This document shows, piece by piece, positions 13,706-26,200 of a stretch of DNA of 64,000 nt. The DNA comes from Cordia subcordata (Eukaryota; Streptophyta; Magnoliopsida; Boraginales; Cordiaceae). Position 1 is the first letter of the stretch. Each line of letters opens with the position of its first letter. The position numbers were made by a program, and so were the translations under genes. Below the pieces are notes generated by a model. It was not told where the DNA came from. It was given only the letters and a program-made list of their open reading frames with translations, and did no database searches. The stretch is taken from positions 6,814,501 through 6,878,500 of the forward strand of contig JAPTOF010000006.1 in the NCBI GenBank assembly GCA_028554755.1, in the 5' to 3' direction.

Positions 13706-14580
13706 TACTTATAAACACTCAAATAAATTCAGCCAGACAACTTCTTTTTTTTTTTTTTTTAAATGTAACGTTCCAAAAGGCAGTAAACATGGTCTTCACC
13801 CAAGTAAAATCTATAAGCATAAGAGTGGAGCTTCGTACTGGAGCATAAACGCATCATGTATATATATGTATTCTTGTGCATTGTGCTGGAAAATACAATC
13901 GCTTCATATTGTGATATTGCATGTCAAATATGATGAGGTTGGCTACCACTTCTGTTACCCGGCCCATCTCGTAGGTGACCATCAACTTGTGGAGACAAAT
14001 TAGACTGCTAATTTGATGCTTTGTCTAATATAATAGGTTATCAGACAGAATTTCCCCGAGGGGTATGGCACACAAGGAGAATTTTTGTCAACGTAGGCTT
14101 GAAACCTGTTGCTCACACGCGAATCATCATTTGTACGTCAATTGAAATTAAACTCTTAACGGATTCGGTGTAAGTGTTTATATTGTGATTGAATTATGTG
14201 CTCAAGCGTGCATCATCATTTTGCACGTCAATTGAAATTAATATACCATCCTTGTTTGGCACGAGAGTGAATGTATACTCACAGAACCTATCTCCATTGT
14301 CACTGCTAGGCATGATCAAGGACTTGTAGAAATATAACTCATATATAGGAGCAAGATTCTATTAACAAATATAGGTAGAATCACCTGTTGTGAAAAGTTT
14401 GCCCACAGATGTTACGATTAATACTGGCCATTAAAAAAGCAACTTACTAAAATAGCTCGTCTATGCACATATCTAAATTATACCACTTGCGGCTTAGTGG
14501 CTACCTTCGAGCGTTGAAAAAGTCATTGACTTCTGATGCTAAGCTAGTGTTGGTATAGTTTTCAATGCCAACCTTGGTAA
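13706..14580. other. Downstream region of the WAT1-related gene
   Basis: No gene is seen. The 3' UTR of the WAT1-related gene should occupy the right part. A direct repeat of about 40 bp (14111-14150 and 14200-14240) ends in ACGTCAATTGAAATTA in both copies. Confidence 0.6.
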
Positions 14581-17500
14581 TTAATGCTTGCCAGTTTCTC
14601 TCTTCTCTGGCTCAGTAGTAGCTGGAGTAGACGTAGTAATGCACTCCAATACAATTTTATTCGCTTCGCTTTGTTTTGATTCTTCTTCATGTTTTCGGGC
14701 TTCAGCTTCTTTTTGCTCACCCCATAAAAAACTATACAAGCCCGCCACTAGAATAACAGCCCCCACAACACTGAACCACAAGATATACAAAAAGAGAAAA
14801 ACAGATATTTAAAGCCAAAGAGGAAAAAAAGAAAAGAAAAGAAAAGAGAGAACAAGAAAAAGAAGAGAGTGGACCTGCCCCAGTGCAGAATGTCCTTGAA
14901 GATGAGAGCCGAAAAGGCTGCGGTTAAAACGAGTGATAATGGAGTGAACATGGACACAAAAACTGGGCCTTTCTTCTCTATGATCCAAACTTGCAGCCAG
15001 TATGTTAGCCCGCCCACTAATATGCCCTGCAATATTCATTTGTTTCACAAAACAGACCGGACCAAGGGCTCGAACCCGTCGGCCCAATATGGGAATGGGT
15101 TCGAGCCCTTCTCGTGCTCGGGAAGTGCAACAGGATATAAAAAGTTATCTTATTTCAATAATAGAATTGCCTCTTGCAATCTAAATGTATACAAAACATA
15201 AAAAGGGTAGAAAAGTAATTATTCATAACATAGAGATAAATGAATGTATACCATGGTGCTAGCCCAGTGGCGTCTTAATTGATAATTGCATGAAGCATTA
15301 CGCAAGGCCTTTCTTAAAAAGGCTTATCCATCTATTAAAGCTCCAAATTTGTATTATTAGCTCAATCATGTCTTTCAATGCAACACTTTTAAGAGTCAAA
15401 AACCCAAAAGAAAAGAGAGAGATACCTTTTTTTGGGTCATAAAACGATAGCGTTGCAGTTCAAAAAAATAACACATTATGATTAACATGTCATGAATATA
15501 TTAAATATATGTTTTTTAATTGATTTATAAATTTATATTAAAAATTTATATATAAATGTGCAAGGTTGGGCCCTAAGTGTTGGCTCTGCCGCTACATGAA
15601 TAGGCTATACTTGACTTATGTATTATCTTGATGCTTCTCACAAGTCATAAATCACGACCCTTCTATACTTATGAGTATTATTAGCTTCTTTGTGAATTCT
15701 TTTGCTGGCCTCAATCATGCAACAAAAGCAATAATAAAACAAAGAGAAATTAAATAAACTTACACAATAAAGCACCGAGACGAGATTGATATCCCAACCT
15801 AATTTCCATGATGATACGTTTCGTTGTGTAGCTGCAGCCCACAATGCTGACGTCAAGGTGCTGAAACAGCACTGCAGAGTTGTAAGTCGAACTTGGGCAG
15901 AATATTCCTTCTGTATGGGACCCTGGGTGTCCATAAATTATAACAAATAATTAAAAGAAATCTCAATACTTTATATTATGTATACACATTAAAGTTGTAA
16001 TTAAACTGAAAATTAATTAATGTGCTATGATCAACCTGCATGATGAGCCAGAATGACCATGTTAAAGTCGATCCCAGCATTAGAAAAAACCCTTTCACCC
16101 AATTCTCTTTGGCATGGGAACGTATTGACAGACTAGTAGTTTCTTTTCCGATCGCATGATGATACAAAGGGCTGCCTGTAACAAATGTGAAAACCATAGC
16201 CCCGGAGAGACAAACTGCACACCCTATCACCTTTGCCCTCCCATACCACTTATTTAAGGCAAGGCTTTCCAACCTGAGGCATGGAGGGAAAAAAAGCAAA
16301 TTTTCTTCGTTTATATTTTTGGATTTTCTTGCTAAATGTTTAATGCAAGTGACACTTACTTTTCAAAAGATATTACGTACATTACTCTTTCTGCTTGTTT
16401 CGTCGATTCCACTCTTTCCTTCATATAATTGTTTCACCACTAAACCAAAAGTAGTTTAATGTAGGACATGCATCCAAAATAAATGCCTACGTAATTTCGG
16501 CCCATCATATCAGAACGATAATCTTTATTTCAAATTGGATTGGATTTGAAGACCTGTATTGAAATTTTTGTCTAAATTTTCATATATTACCTTGAGCAAA
16601 TATTGGTTTTCATATCTAGTGGACGCATTTTCTCAAGTTTTTCTCCATAAAGGAATATAAATGATATTTTTTTTCCAAAAAACTAGAATTAGAAAACAAA
16701 AAACAGTTTCGTAGCCTAAATTGTCGTCATTATAATTTGAGGTTTTTTCCCTGTTCCATTTTCTCTTCTCCATTAATCCATCGTTCTTCTTCTCCTACCT
16801 TCTTTGATATGTCCCAAACAAAGATCAAATAATTGCATCTTTATAGAAGAAGTATTAATTATGAAGACGACATAACATTTTCCAATATTAGGTGCTTAAT
16901 ATAGAAACTCCAATATTAGGTGTAGTTGAAAATGTTTTTGAATTCTCAAACTTTTATTTCCGAAAATATATTCTTATTTTTAGTTTTGTAAAATTTTTAA
17001 AAAAATGATTGGCTGACAAAAACAAAAACGTTAGCAAATAAAAATTAGGAAAATATGAGATCCTTGTTTTCAACGTTTTCCGAGAAAACAAACGTTAAAC
17101 CCTTTTTTAATTTCCTAAAAGAGAAGTTCTCCGGAAATAAAAATAAAAACCAAAACAAGTCAATCAAACATATTTTCGATGATAATTTCTAATCCTTGTA
17201 AAAGTGAAAAACAGAAAAGAGGCAAATTAAATTGGACTTCAATAGGGTTTTTTTTTTTTTTTGTTGCATGTGTTCAATTTGTATTATACCTTAAAAGAAC
17301 AGCCATGATAAACACCGATGCAGGGATAGTATTATCCATGGCCATGGTAAACGTCGCAGAAGCATAATTCATGGCTGAAAAATAGAAATTATAACACAAG
17401 GTGCCCCTGCATGCAATGTTTTTCAATAGCAAAAAAGGAAAAGAAATTGTTAGTTTTCATGTTAATACAAATAGAAAAAAGATGGCTTTTGATAATATTT

Positions 17501-18265
17501 GGAAATCAAGCACGTACGTACCCGAACATAGAAATAAACAATATCTTACAGAGTAACTTGACTGTTAGAGCAGAGGTTTTCCTGCAAATTCAGGGGGGGA
17601 AATAAATATTTTATCACAAAATAATTACGAAAACATAGGCTCAATTAAACTAGGATAGAGAATTCGGATGTAGCTCAAGTGATTTTAGTTACTTTTCCAA
17701 GTGTAATAACTTATTTTCGAATCTCATGAAGTGAGAGGATTTGGTCGGGGTGGAGGCAAAAAAAAAAGAAAGAAAGAAAAAGTGTACCAATATTAAAAGG
17801 TAATTGTTTCATTTAGTCGCATATCTTTAGTGTGTTTGACAAGTTGATTCCTATCTTAGAAAAGGTAATTTCCGGCCATTTATTTATGTAACTCTTTATC
17901 ACATTCTAGTAGATTTTATACACCACGGGACATAGATATGGAAAGATAGAGGACCAACCACGAGACATAGTTATGGAAAGATAGAGGACTAACTTGTCAA
18001 ACACGGTAAAGATAAACGTGCCGAATAAAAATATTTTACCGAAATAATTAAGTTAAGAGAAAAATATTTCGTACCTTTCAAGGAAGAAAGCAAAAGGAGC
18101 CAAGGCAAGGGTGGCAAAGGCTTGTTGATAAGTGACAAACACGGAAGGTTTGATTCCTTCAGAAACTGAAGCCTTCGAGAGGAGACACTGACCTGTGAAA
18201 ATCAGCTGTACTATCACCACTCCTATGTATGAGTAGTAACAATCTGCCTTGTTTATTTTTCCCAT
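14581..18265 (-). CDS. WAT1-related (UMAMIT/EamA) membrane transporter, 7 exons
   Basis: The exons, in coding order, are 18265-18075, 17581-17522, 17406-17290, 16273-16036, 15922-15764, 15026-14875 and 14770-14581. All introns are GT-AG, all phases match, and the total is 1107 nt or 368 residues, the usual length of this family. The N-terminus MGKINKADCYYS leads into a first membrane segment and the ...TYQQAFATLALAPFAFF block typical of the first EamA repeat. Exon 3 carries NYASATFTMAM. Exon 6 carries the second-repeat signature KKGPVFVSMFTPLSLV, and exon 7 ends its last membrane helix with LYSFLWGE before a charged cytosolic tail. About ten membrane segments are expected. Family members export or import amino acids or auxin at the plasma membrane or tonoplast; the substrate here cannot be read from sequence. 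An in-frame TTTTCAG near 17375 resembles an acceptor, but the reading continues through it and family conservation supports exon. A SINE-like insertion and a small foldback sit in intron 1. Confidence 0.93.
15064..15110. repeat. Perfect 14-bp inverted repeat with B-box-like arms in WAT1 intron 5
   Basis: The arms AAGGGCTCGAACCC (15064-15077) and GGGTTCGAGCCCTT (15097-15110) are exact reverse complements around a 19-base loop. Each arm contains GGTTCGAGCCC in one orientation, close to the Pol III B-box consensus (GGTTCGANNCC). The hairpin lies about 40 bases upstream of the exon 6 acceptor on the transcribed strand. No tRNA A-box or cloverleaf is visible at the right distance. Confidence 0.7.
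17655..17775 (+). mobile_element. tRNA-derived SINE-like insertion in WAT1 intron 1
   Basis: An A-box-like GTAGCTCAAGTGATT near 17670 is followed about 50 bases later by a B-box-like TTTTCGAATCTC. A GGGGTGGAGG segment and an A-rich tail (17758-17780) come next. This order and spacing match plant tRNA-derived SINEs. No clear target-site duplication was found, so the ends are approximate. It is antisense to the host gene. Confidence 0.55.
17823..18013. mobile_element. Small foldback (MITE-like) in WAT1 intron 1
   Basis: The arms at 17823-17848 and 17988-18013 are imperfect reverse complements built around GTGTTTGACAAGTT. Between them sits a 35-bp tandem duplication (units start at 17923 and 17958). 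There is no coding potential. The class is not assignable and no target duplication was found. Confidence 0.5.
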
Positions 18266-18369
18266 GAATTATTTTGTGAATGTGGAGAATAACAAGGAAT
18301 TTTATTTATTCTTTTTTTATATTTCTTTTCATTCATATATATTCTTCTTCTCAATGCATGAATTTATAT

Positions 18370-18377
18370 TATTTATA
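18370..18377 (-). promoter_or_regulatory. Candidate TATA box of the WAT1-related gene
   Basis: TATAAATA on the minus strand lies about 105 bp upstream of the chosen ATG (18265-18263). This is a plausible distance for a plant TATA box plus a short 5' leader. It is a motif match only; the region is AT-rich, so chance occurrence is possible. Confidence 0.45.
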
Positions 18378-18378
18378 G

Positions 18379-21300
18379 ACAAAGCGGGGGTGAAGTCGGA
18401 CTCAGACTCCACTACTTAATTTTCATGATCACCGCTTTTTCTCAGGGTGCCGTTTGTTTCTGCTCACGCTTTTTTCATCAGGGGTCAGGGGGGTTGCCGT
18501 TTTGCTTTACCGATATTATTGAATCACGGTGGGGCCCAACAGTTTCGTCATAATATCACTAAACCCATTTTTGGCTTTTATACCAGGAGGAAAAAACTCT
18601 TCTTTTGTGCTAATTTGACGCTTGTATCAAGGCGCACTCTTGTACCTCAAGATTTAAATTTACAAGATTTAGGTAATTTTTCGATAGTGTCCAAGGATTT
18701 TTTTTTTTAATTATATGGGAGGCGTGAAACTAATTAGATTATAATTTTACGAGAATTTAAGAAACTTGCTATCTATATATCCAATAAAGATTAAGCTGTC
18801 TTCAGTCTTAGAATCTCATTTGTGATGGAGACCAAGAGGCCTATCAATGCCAATTTTTGTTTGGGCATTTTTATGGGGTTGCAAGCATCAATTCTTCTTC
18901 CTCAGCACTACCTTGGATCTCATTCTTGAATAATTTTCCACTTAGCAATGAAATAGTATAATTGGTAATCTAATTTACATATATGTTAGCTTCTTTATAA
19001 ATATACCTCACTCACGGTATAACTCCTTCTCTAATTAAGAATACTACAACACTACTCTAGAAAAGCCTCCTAAAATTATCCCATAAATCGAAGGACAATA
19101 AAGTTAATAATCAAACATGATTGGTGAGTCTACTGAAAAAATCTAAAATATCTAGAACTATTAAAAAATCTTATTTTTTCTCTTTGAAGCGTTAGATTAA
19201 AATCCTCTTATATCAAATACTACGTATTGATATGAGAGTATGCGTCTTTCTCATCCACAAAGTTATTGTAGTCCAGACTTTCCTAGGACTTTGAAACGGT
19301 TATGGGTTGTCACGGGTTAGGCAAGTATGTGTCTTTGGTGATACGTGGCAGCTGGTACGTTCATTTTAGATTTCTTTTTTTAATGGAGATGGACGAAAAA
19401 ATATCATTTTATTACTTGTTCACGAATAATATTATAGTTTATCAAAATAAATGTGTGTTCTTATTAAATAACAAAGAACAATAAATATTGTCAGAAGTTA
19501 ATACGCATAAATAGATGATTAAAAGTTTACATTTCTTTTATACATTAAACAAACAATTAGTCCATATGTACATGCAAATTGAATGGATGTGTACTTCAAA
19601 ATCTAATGCCCTAGAAAATAAAATGTTTCTAAAAGATGAGAAAATTAAAACTTACCCAGTAAAATGTTCCTAAAAAATTTCTTAATATCATGAAATTTTA
19701 TGTATTATTTTTAATGTATTTATTAATTTATTAACTTTAATAAATTATTAATTTATTGAATATCCTTTTATCAAAATACTGCTATGCAAGCTCACAAGAG
19801 AAAATAAATTAAATCTCTCAAAAACATTTTTTTTATGCAAGAGAAACTCAATTGATGAAACTCGACCATCAAACATTCGACGAAACTCGACCACCAATTA
19901 GTATATTCCAGATAAAAGGACTGGCCGCACACCCAACCACTAAGTCACAATACTTTACCTAGACTTGGAGACGAGATCAAACTCGGTGCTTCATCCCAAT
20001 TCTTGCTGACTTAGAAATGTTTGTTTTAGCCTTCAAGGAGATTTTGGCTTACCTTTAAAAAGAGCAATGCAAGGGTCCAATAGAATTGCAAGTTGGTGCA
20101 CAACTTTAATGTAATTATTACATAAAGGATCAATTACTCACCCTCCACTCATGAATGAAATATAAGGTATGTGGGTCGCAAGAGTCAGTAAAGCATGAAA
20201 AGAAAATCTTTAGTGAATACTTTGTAGAGACTTTCTTATAACTAGTCTTTTTCCTTTTCTTTTTGTCAAATTCATTATAAGTTGTTTAATAAGTTAGATG
20301 GTGAGTAACAAAATATTATAGCTCAATGATAACAATCTTTGGTTGAAATTTGTAAGTATCAAGTTTTATGAGGAAGTACTAGTAATATTTCATGGACCAT
20401 ATTTTATATATAAATGTTAGAGTTATTATATCTAAAATCTTAAAACTTGTAGAAAGAATATTGTTGTATTTATTGAATTGTATTAACACGTCATCTCACA
20501 TGCAGGCGTGATTTACTTACATCCTTACACGTGATCGAACAATTTTTTCTAATAATTTTTTAAAAGAATTACGGTAAATTTTTGAACCTAAGATGTTCCC
20601 GTTTTTAGAGTTGATACCATATTAAAGTTAATACCTTATTTAAAAATTTTAAACTTTATATTAATAATTAATAGCTCACCTGTCAATGATTAGTCCCAAT
20701 TGTTCAATGTCAGTGGACCCCGAAACCATTAAGAATCATTGATAGGGCTACGCACGTATGAGGTAATCACAGAAAACCGAAAGAAAGATGAACGCAATTA
20801 GACACTTGTCCAAATTAAATATAAATTGTGAGTGACCTCCATGTCCTCCTTTTTTTTTTTCCAAATAGGTTAAAATGACCATTATCTCCATCGATCATTA
20901 AAATTATTAATATTGTTTAGTTTGAAGGACTTTTTTGGTCAAAATTTTGAAAGACTTGAAAAAGAAAAAAATAAACTGTGTCTTATTCTAAAATCTCCTG
21001 AAGTCATGTTAACTGTCAAGAGGAGGAAAATCAATGTGCGCTTACTATTATTGTTTGAAAAAGAATTAATTATTTTATTTGTTTCTACTTTTTTTACCTT
21101 CTCTCAAGTTTCAGCCTTAATTATCTTTTAAAAAATAATAATAAATTTTAGTTTCTATTTTTTTCAAATATAGCTAAATTGATTTCTGCGGTCGAAAGGG
21201 GGTTAAATATTAACAGTAAACATGTGTAGTGATCTTATTACTTTCACATAATTTTCTCAATTACTAATATGCCCTTGTGTATACGGAATTGAGTTAATTA

Positions 21301-21983
21301 TGTGGTTAGTCCCTATTATTTTTACTTTTTTGGAGTTATTTTTAGCATACGGTCCTTTTCCATCTACTAACTTAAGCCTCAAGATATTTTTGTCGACATC
21401 ACACAAATATCAAAGGCTTACACACTCAATGATATTTTGCTCAGGTTATATGCAAATCATACTTATGAAATTTATACTTTCTTTTTCCTTTTTTGGCTAA
21501 TCAAAAAGAATTTATTCAAAAGGGTTAAGATAATCTAACATCATTTACTGAACAAATTATCAATTAACAAAAAAAGAGGTGGTGAGGAACCAAAAACAAT
21601 GCGAATTCGTATCCCTGTATGACATATAATTTAATTTATATAAACTAGGTGCGTGTGAGTTTCCTAAGAATTTTTTTTTTTTTCTTATAAGTAGGTATAA
21701 GATTACGTAATTTTATGTTAAGTTTGGGTGAAAAGCAGAAGCTTGTCCATTTTTAGTTGATTTGATATGCCATCATTGAATAATTGGAAGATTCTCTAAC
21801 TTAGTAACCCATTAAAAAGGGTCCAAATCCATTTAAAATAACCACCTTTTAGTACTGTAATATAGTTTTTAAGTCGTGTCCCAAGCACTCATGTCACCGA
21901 ATTCATTTGCTTATTTGTGCAGTCTGGGTATCTGACTCTTTTGACTTAAAATGGATGCCATTGTTATTACAATAGTGACATTA

Positions 21984-22030
<47 letters not shown>

Positions 22031-23232
22031 TTTAGTTGATGAAAATAATTATTTTCTTAAACAATAATTTAGATGTTAGTCTCTTATTGGATCACGATCC
22101 CTTATTTAAGAAATAACCGCCAATTCTCATTTATAGAATAAGAAGAAATTATTTTCATTAAAAAATTTCAAGTTTCAAGCGGTTTGAAAAAACAAAGAAT
22201 TACTAGCAAACTAGCATAATGGCTAATGGAATAAGCTTGATAAATGAAAGAACAAATAAAAACTGAACCTTTAATGAATCTAACATCGTTACTCTTTTTC
22301 TGAAATCTTTTACGCTTCCATACATCTATATCGGTATTTAAAAAAGAAAAAAGAAACATGCAATGGCAATATTCTCAATCTTACAATTTGTTTTGACGCA
22401 ATATAAGATTATACTTAACCAAATATCCAGACAGAAAATAGCAAATCGAGTTTTCTGGGATCTACAACAACTCTCACATATAAGTGAACTGTTCTAAATA
22501 TACTATCATAACTAAGATCATTAGTTCTCTATTGTTTAATTTCACTCAACATCATAATATTATAAGCAAATTCATTTTCGACACTTTGCTTTTGAGTCCA
22601 ACATCAAATTTTTAACAAACGAAAAACGAAAGGATTATCTCTAATAACTGACAACCACTAAAATTCAAAGGTAATTCAAAGGCTCTTCAGTCCCATGTGA
22701 CTTTTTTAAAAAAGAATTTAAAAAAGTAAATATAAAATAAAAGAGTAAAAATATTTAGAAATAAAAATAAAAAAGTAAGGATAAGATAATAAATAATTTG
22801 ATCAAATTTACTTTCAAAGTGTTTAAAACCATAAAAAACAAAAACTGAAATTTGAGAACTTTTTATTTTCTACTTAAAGTCACTTAAAAAAATACATTTT
22901 TAATTAAAACAAACACTTTTATTAACTTAAATTAAACTTTAAACAGGTTTAACCAGAAAAAAAGCCAAACCAAACACCCTCTAAATACATTAACAAAAAC
23001 AGGCGTGTTTGCTTTATATTGCACAGCGGTAGCTGAGAAAAGAGAGCCGTTTTTCCTTCATGTCATATATTTTACTGTATTTTGATGGAAAAATAACGTA
23101 TAACTACCTACAAAAAGAATGCGATTTCGTATTCAAGCTCACATTCATAACTGAACCTATAACAGCCCTTTACAGAATAAAATTGTAAAAATGTAACAAA
23201 AAATTGCAGCAGTTAAAGTTTCCATACTTGCA
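18379..23232. other. Intergenic DNA between WAT1-related and ATRX genes
   Basis: The left end should contain the WAT1-related promoter, and the right end (after 23233 on the minus strand) the ATRX 3' UTR. In between are AT-rich sequence, a TA microsatellite (21989-22025) and a segment ending CCAAACCAAACACCCTCTAA near 22985 that resembles a MITE end. Direct duplicates GATGAAACTCGACCATCAA and GACGAAACTCGACCACCAA lie at 19854-19905. No coding sequence is supported. Confidence 0.6.
21989..22025. repeat. (TA)n microsatellite
   Basis: A run of alternating T and A of about 37 bp in intergenic DNA. Confidence 0.95.
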
Positions 23233-26200
23233 TCATAACCTGACGGACCGGCCATCCTTGTGAAGGTTCTCCCAGCTGATCTCCTGAGCACATTCCCCAC
23301 AAACGGTACTACAACCCGTTTTTGTGCCCTGGCTTCTAAGTGTTAACAAGTGAGAAAGGTTGGTACACTTCCGCTGAACCACACGGTCTCTTGCCCTCCC
23401 CAAGGGACGAGTAAATTCATTGCCTCCATGTGAGGGAGCTGAGCTGGAGAGCACAGGCTTTCGGTCAGAAGCAGATTTGTCAGCAGGCTTTTGTTGTCGC
23501 TCAAATGCAGATTCATCAGGCGGAACTCGTTGGACCTCTTCCCACTCAAGAGTCTTACGATATACTTCCCAAGCCATGTCCTGTTCTTCTTTGGATAGCC
23601 TTTCATCTTCATTTTCTTGCAACAGAGTTTCGTGTTCGTGGTAATTTGCAATCCATCTGAACCCAAAATAAGGCGGCACATAATGTATTTTGTTATTCAC
23701 TGAAAGTAGACTCACAGACAATCACACACACTGTGAGAGAGAGAGAGATGTTTCATTGGCATGCTTGACAGGAACGAATCATTCTATATACCATCATGAA
23801 GGTAAGGAATATGGAGAAATGATCAAGTCCACTTAATCTAGGAAGAAACACGAATTTACAAATTAAAGGGAAAAAATAAGACACGGAACCTTTAAGCCAG
23901 TAAAGTCTTATTAACATCCAAGTCATCTCTTTTGCACCATAAGAAAACCAAAGTTTCCACTTCTCAGTAACTTTGGTTAGGTACGAGACTTGGGCGGTGA
24001 GACACAGAATTAGCCTAACCTTCAATATGCATAATTGTTCTTGTCCTACATAGCTTAGTAGCCTTATATGAGTATCCCAAACTACAACTAATATTATGTT
24101 TGAGAGAGGCCTGCAAGCAGAGTGGGAGGTCTCAAGGCAATACAACTCTGATACAAGGTATGATAACCTAAGCAGATAACATAATGAAAGTAAATTTGAA
24201 CTAAAATATGCATGCAAAACTAGTACATCCCTTGCATCACAAGCTAGTTGATAACTGCATATAACACGAAAATGAGTTGCACTGCTTCTTTCTAGACAAA
24301 AAAACAAAAGAACAAATTTGAAATCTATGAAAAGCAAACCTTTTAAAGTAGTTCCATGAACAGTAAAAGAAAGAAAATACACAAACTACTGACAAGCGAT
24401 GTTTCAATTCCAGCCAATTTTAGATTTGAAAAGTTCTCCCTACTAGATTATGAATATTACTATATCGACAGGTAGGACTACAGATGCTTTCAAGAATACT
24501 ATCATCCAAAACAAAAACTGGAGTTTTCTCAAGAGTGATCGATTAGTCTTAACCACACTGGAAATTGTTACGTTAATGTTGTACCCTTTTTCAATTCTAA
24601 ATGAATGATCATATATTTGAATAGTAAAGAGTATTATCCTCTACGCTTACCTATCATCCTTGTCCTCTATACATATTTCAACACATAAACCAATAATAGA
24701 ACATAGTAAAAATAAGAGAATCAAATGATTCATACATTAAATTTTCATAAAAAGATTCAGTTGAAATCCCATTAGATATGGCTTTAAAACTTTGTTTAAT
24801 TGCCCTTGTATAAACACAACCCTTGGGATTTTTTTCTCGTTTGAATATTACAAATTCTACCAACATGTTGACAAGATGTTAGTGGCAGGAATTGAATGTA
24901 GAGATGGATATGTGGTAAAACAAGAATGGATAAGATTAGCAATGAGGTGACGCAAGAAAAAGAGGGGATGACCCCAGTCGATGATAAGATGAGGAGGAGC
25001 TCTTCTAGATGGTTTGAATATGGTAGGAGATGACAATGGAAGCACCTCTTAAAATAGGTGAAAGCATGGACCAAGTATATTGTAAGATGGTCCGAGGTAA
25101 ATGTAAGATGACCTGAATAAGGATACTCAGGATGAGATATCATGTATATGGAGCTGAGGGAAGAGATGCTCTAAATAGGAACAAATACAAATAATTAGAT
25201 TTATACAACCAACCCCACATAATGGGATAAAACTTATGCTCTGTTTGTTATAGTTTTATTTTAAGATGCTTATCCTATTGAAACGGGGGGAAACCTTATA
25301 AGATTTAAGACATCTTACCATGCATCCTTTAAAAAACTCAAAATAAATTATACTTTTTATCTTATAAGAAATAAGCAATCCATCCTACCTTATTTTTTAC
25401 AACTATAAAATGCATGGTACATATGATAAGATATCTTAAATCTTACAAGATATCTCCAAATTTCAATAGGATAAGCATTTTAAAATAAAATCATTCCAAA
25501 CACACTATTAGTTTGGTTTTGTCCAACTATTATTACAAATTATAACAGTTTAACTCTGTGTGCCACTGCTTACAACAATGTATCTTGCGACCACAAGTTG
25601 CAAAGCTCTACGTTGATTAATATATGACATGACCAGTTATCAAGCGAAAGATCTGAAAAAGGAACCAAAACTTCCAGCTAGTCCTATAATGCCTGAAAAT
25701 ATTGAGCATATATCTTCATATAGCTCAATATTTAACAATCTCAAGATGCAGAGAATACCTTGGATGATGCCAGCCAATTAAACTTTGCATTAATTTGTCT
25801 GAAGATGTGCTTCCAGGGGGAAGAGATGGTTTGTCCTTCAAAGTAATTCCAAGGTGAGCAGCCACATGTCCATTTCCTTGTCCCAACCCAGTATCGGGGT
25901 TTTCATCATCACCGAGGTCAAACAAATGCAACATCTCTTCTTTTGATATAGTTCTGTGTATTTGTTGCCTATCAACTACTCTTGCTGCAAGACCTTCCTT
26001 TGTCACCTGTTTGCAATATTCTTTTAATCATCATTTCACATAAAATAAGAATCATGAAAAAGCAATAAAATCTTTCACTACCTGGCGCTTATATATCTTC
26101 TCCTCCATCGTTCCATGGGCCAGCAACCTGTATGCAAAAACAGGCTTCGTTTGGCCATACCTACAATTACATAAACAATTATCTTTTTCCATATATGTCA

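Noticed and set aside
17375..17381. TTTTCAG (minus strand) as an acceptor for WAT1 exon 3.
   Set aside because: Reading continues upstream through CYNFYFSAMNYAS, which fits the family, and the GCATGCAG at 17407-17414 gives a matching phase.
23420..23681. Additional frames overlapping the last ATRX exon on both strands.
   Set aside because: They are shadows of the exon whose frame continues from exon 23 and carries the conserved family C-terminus.
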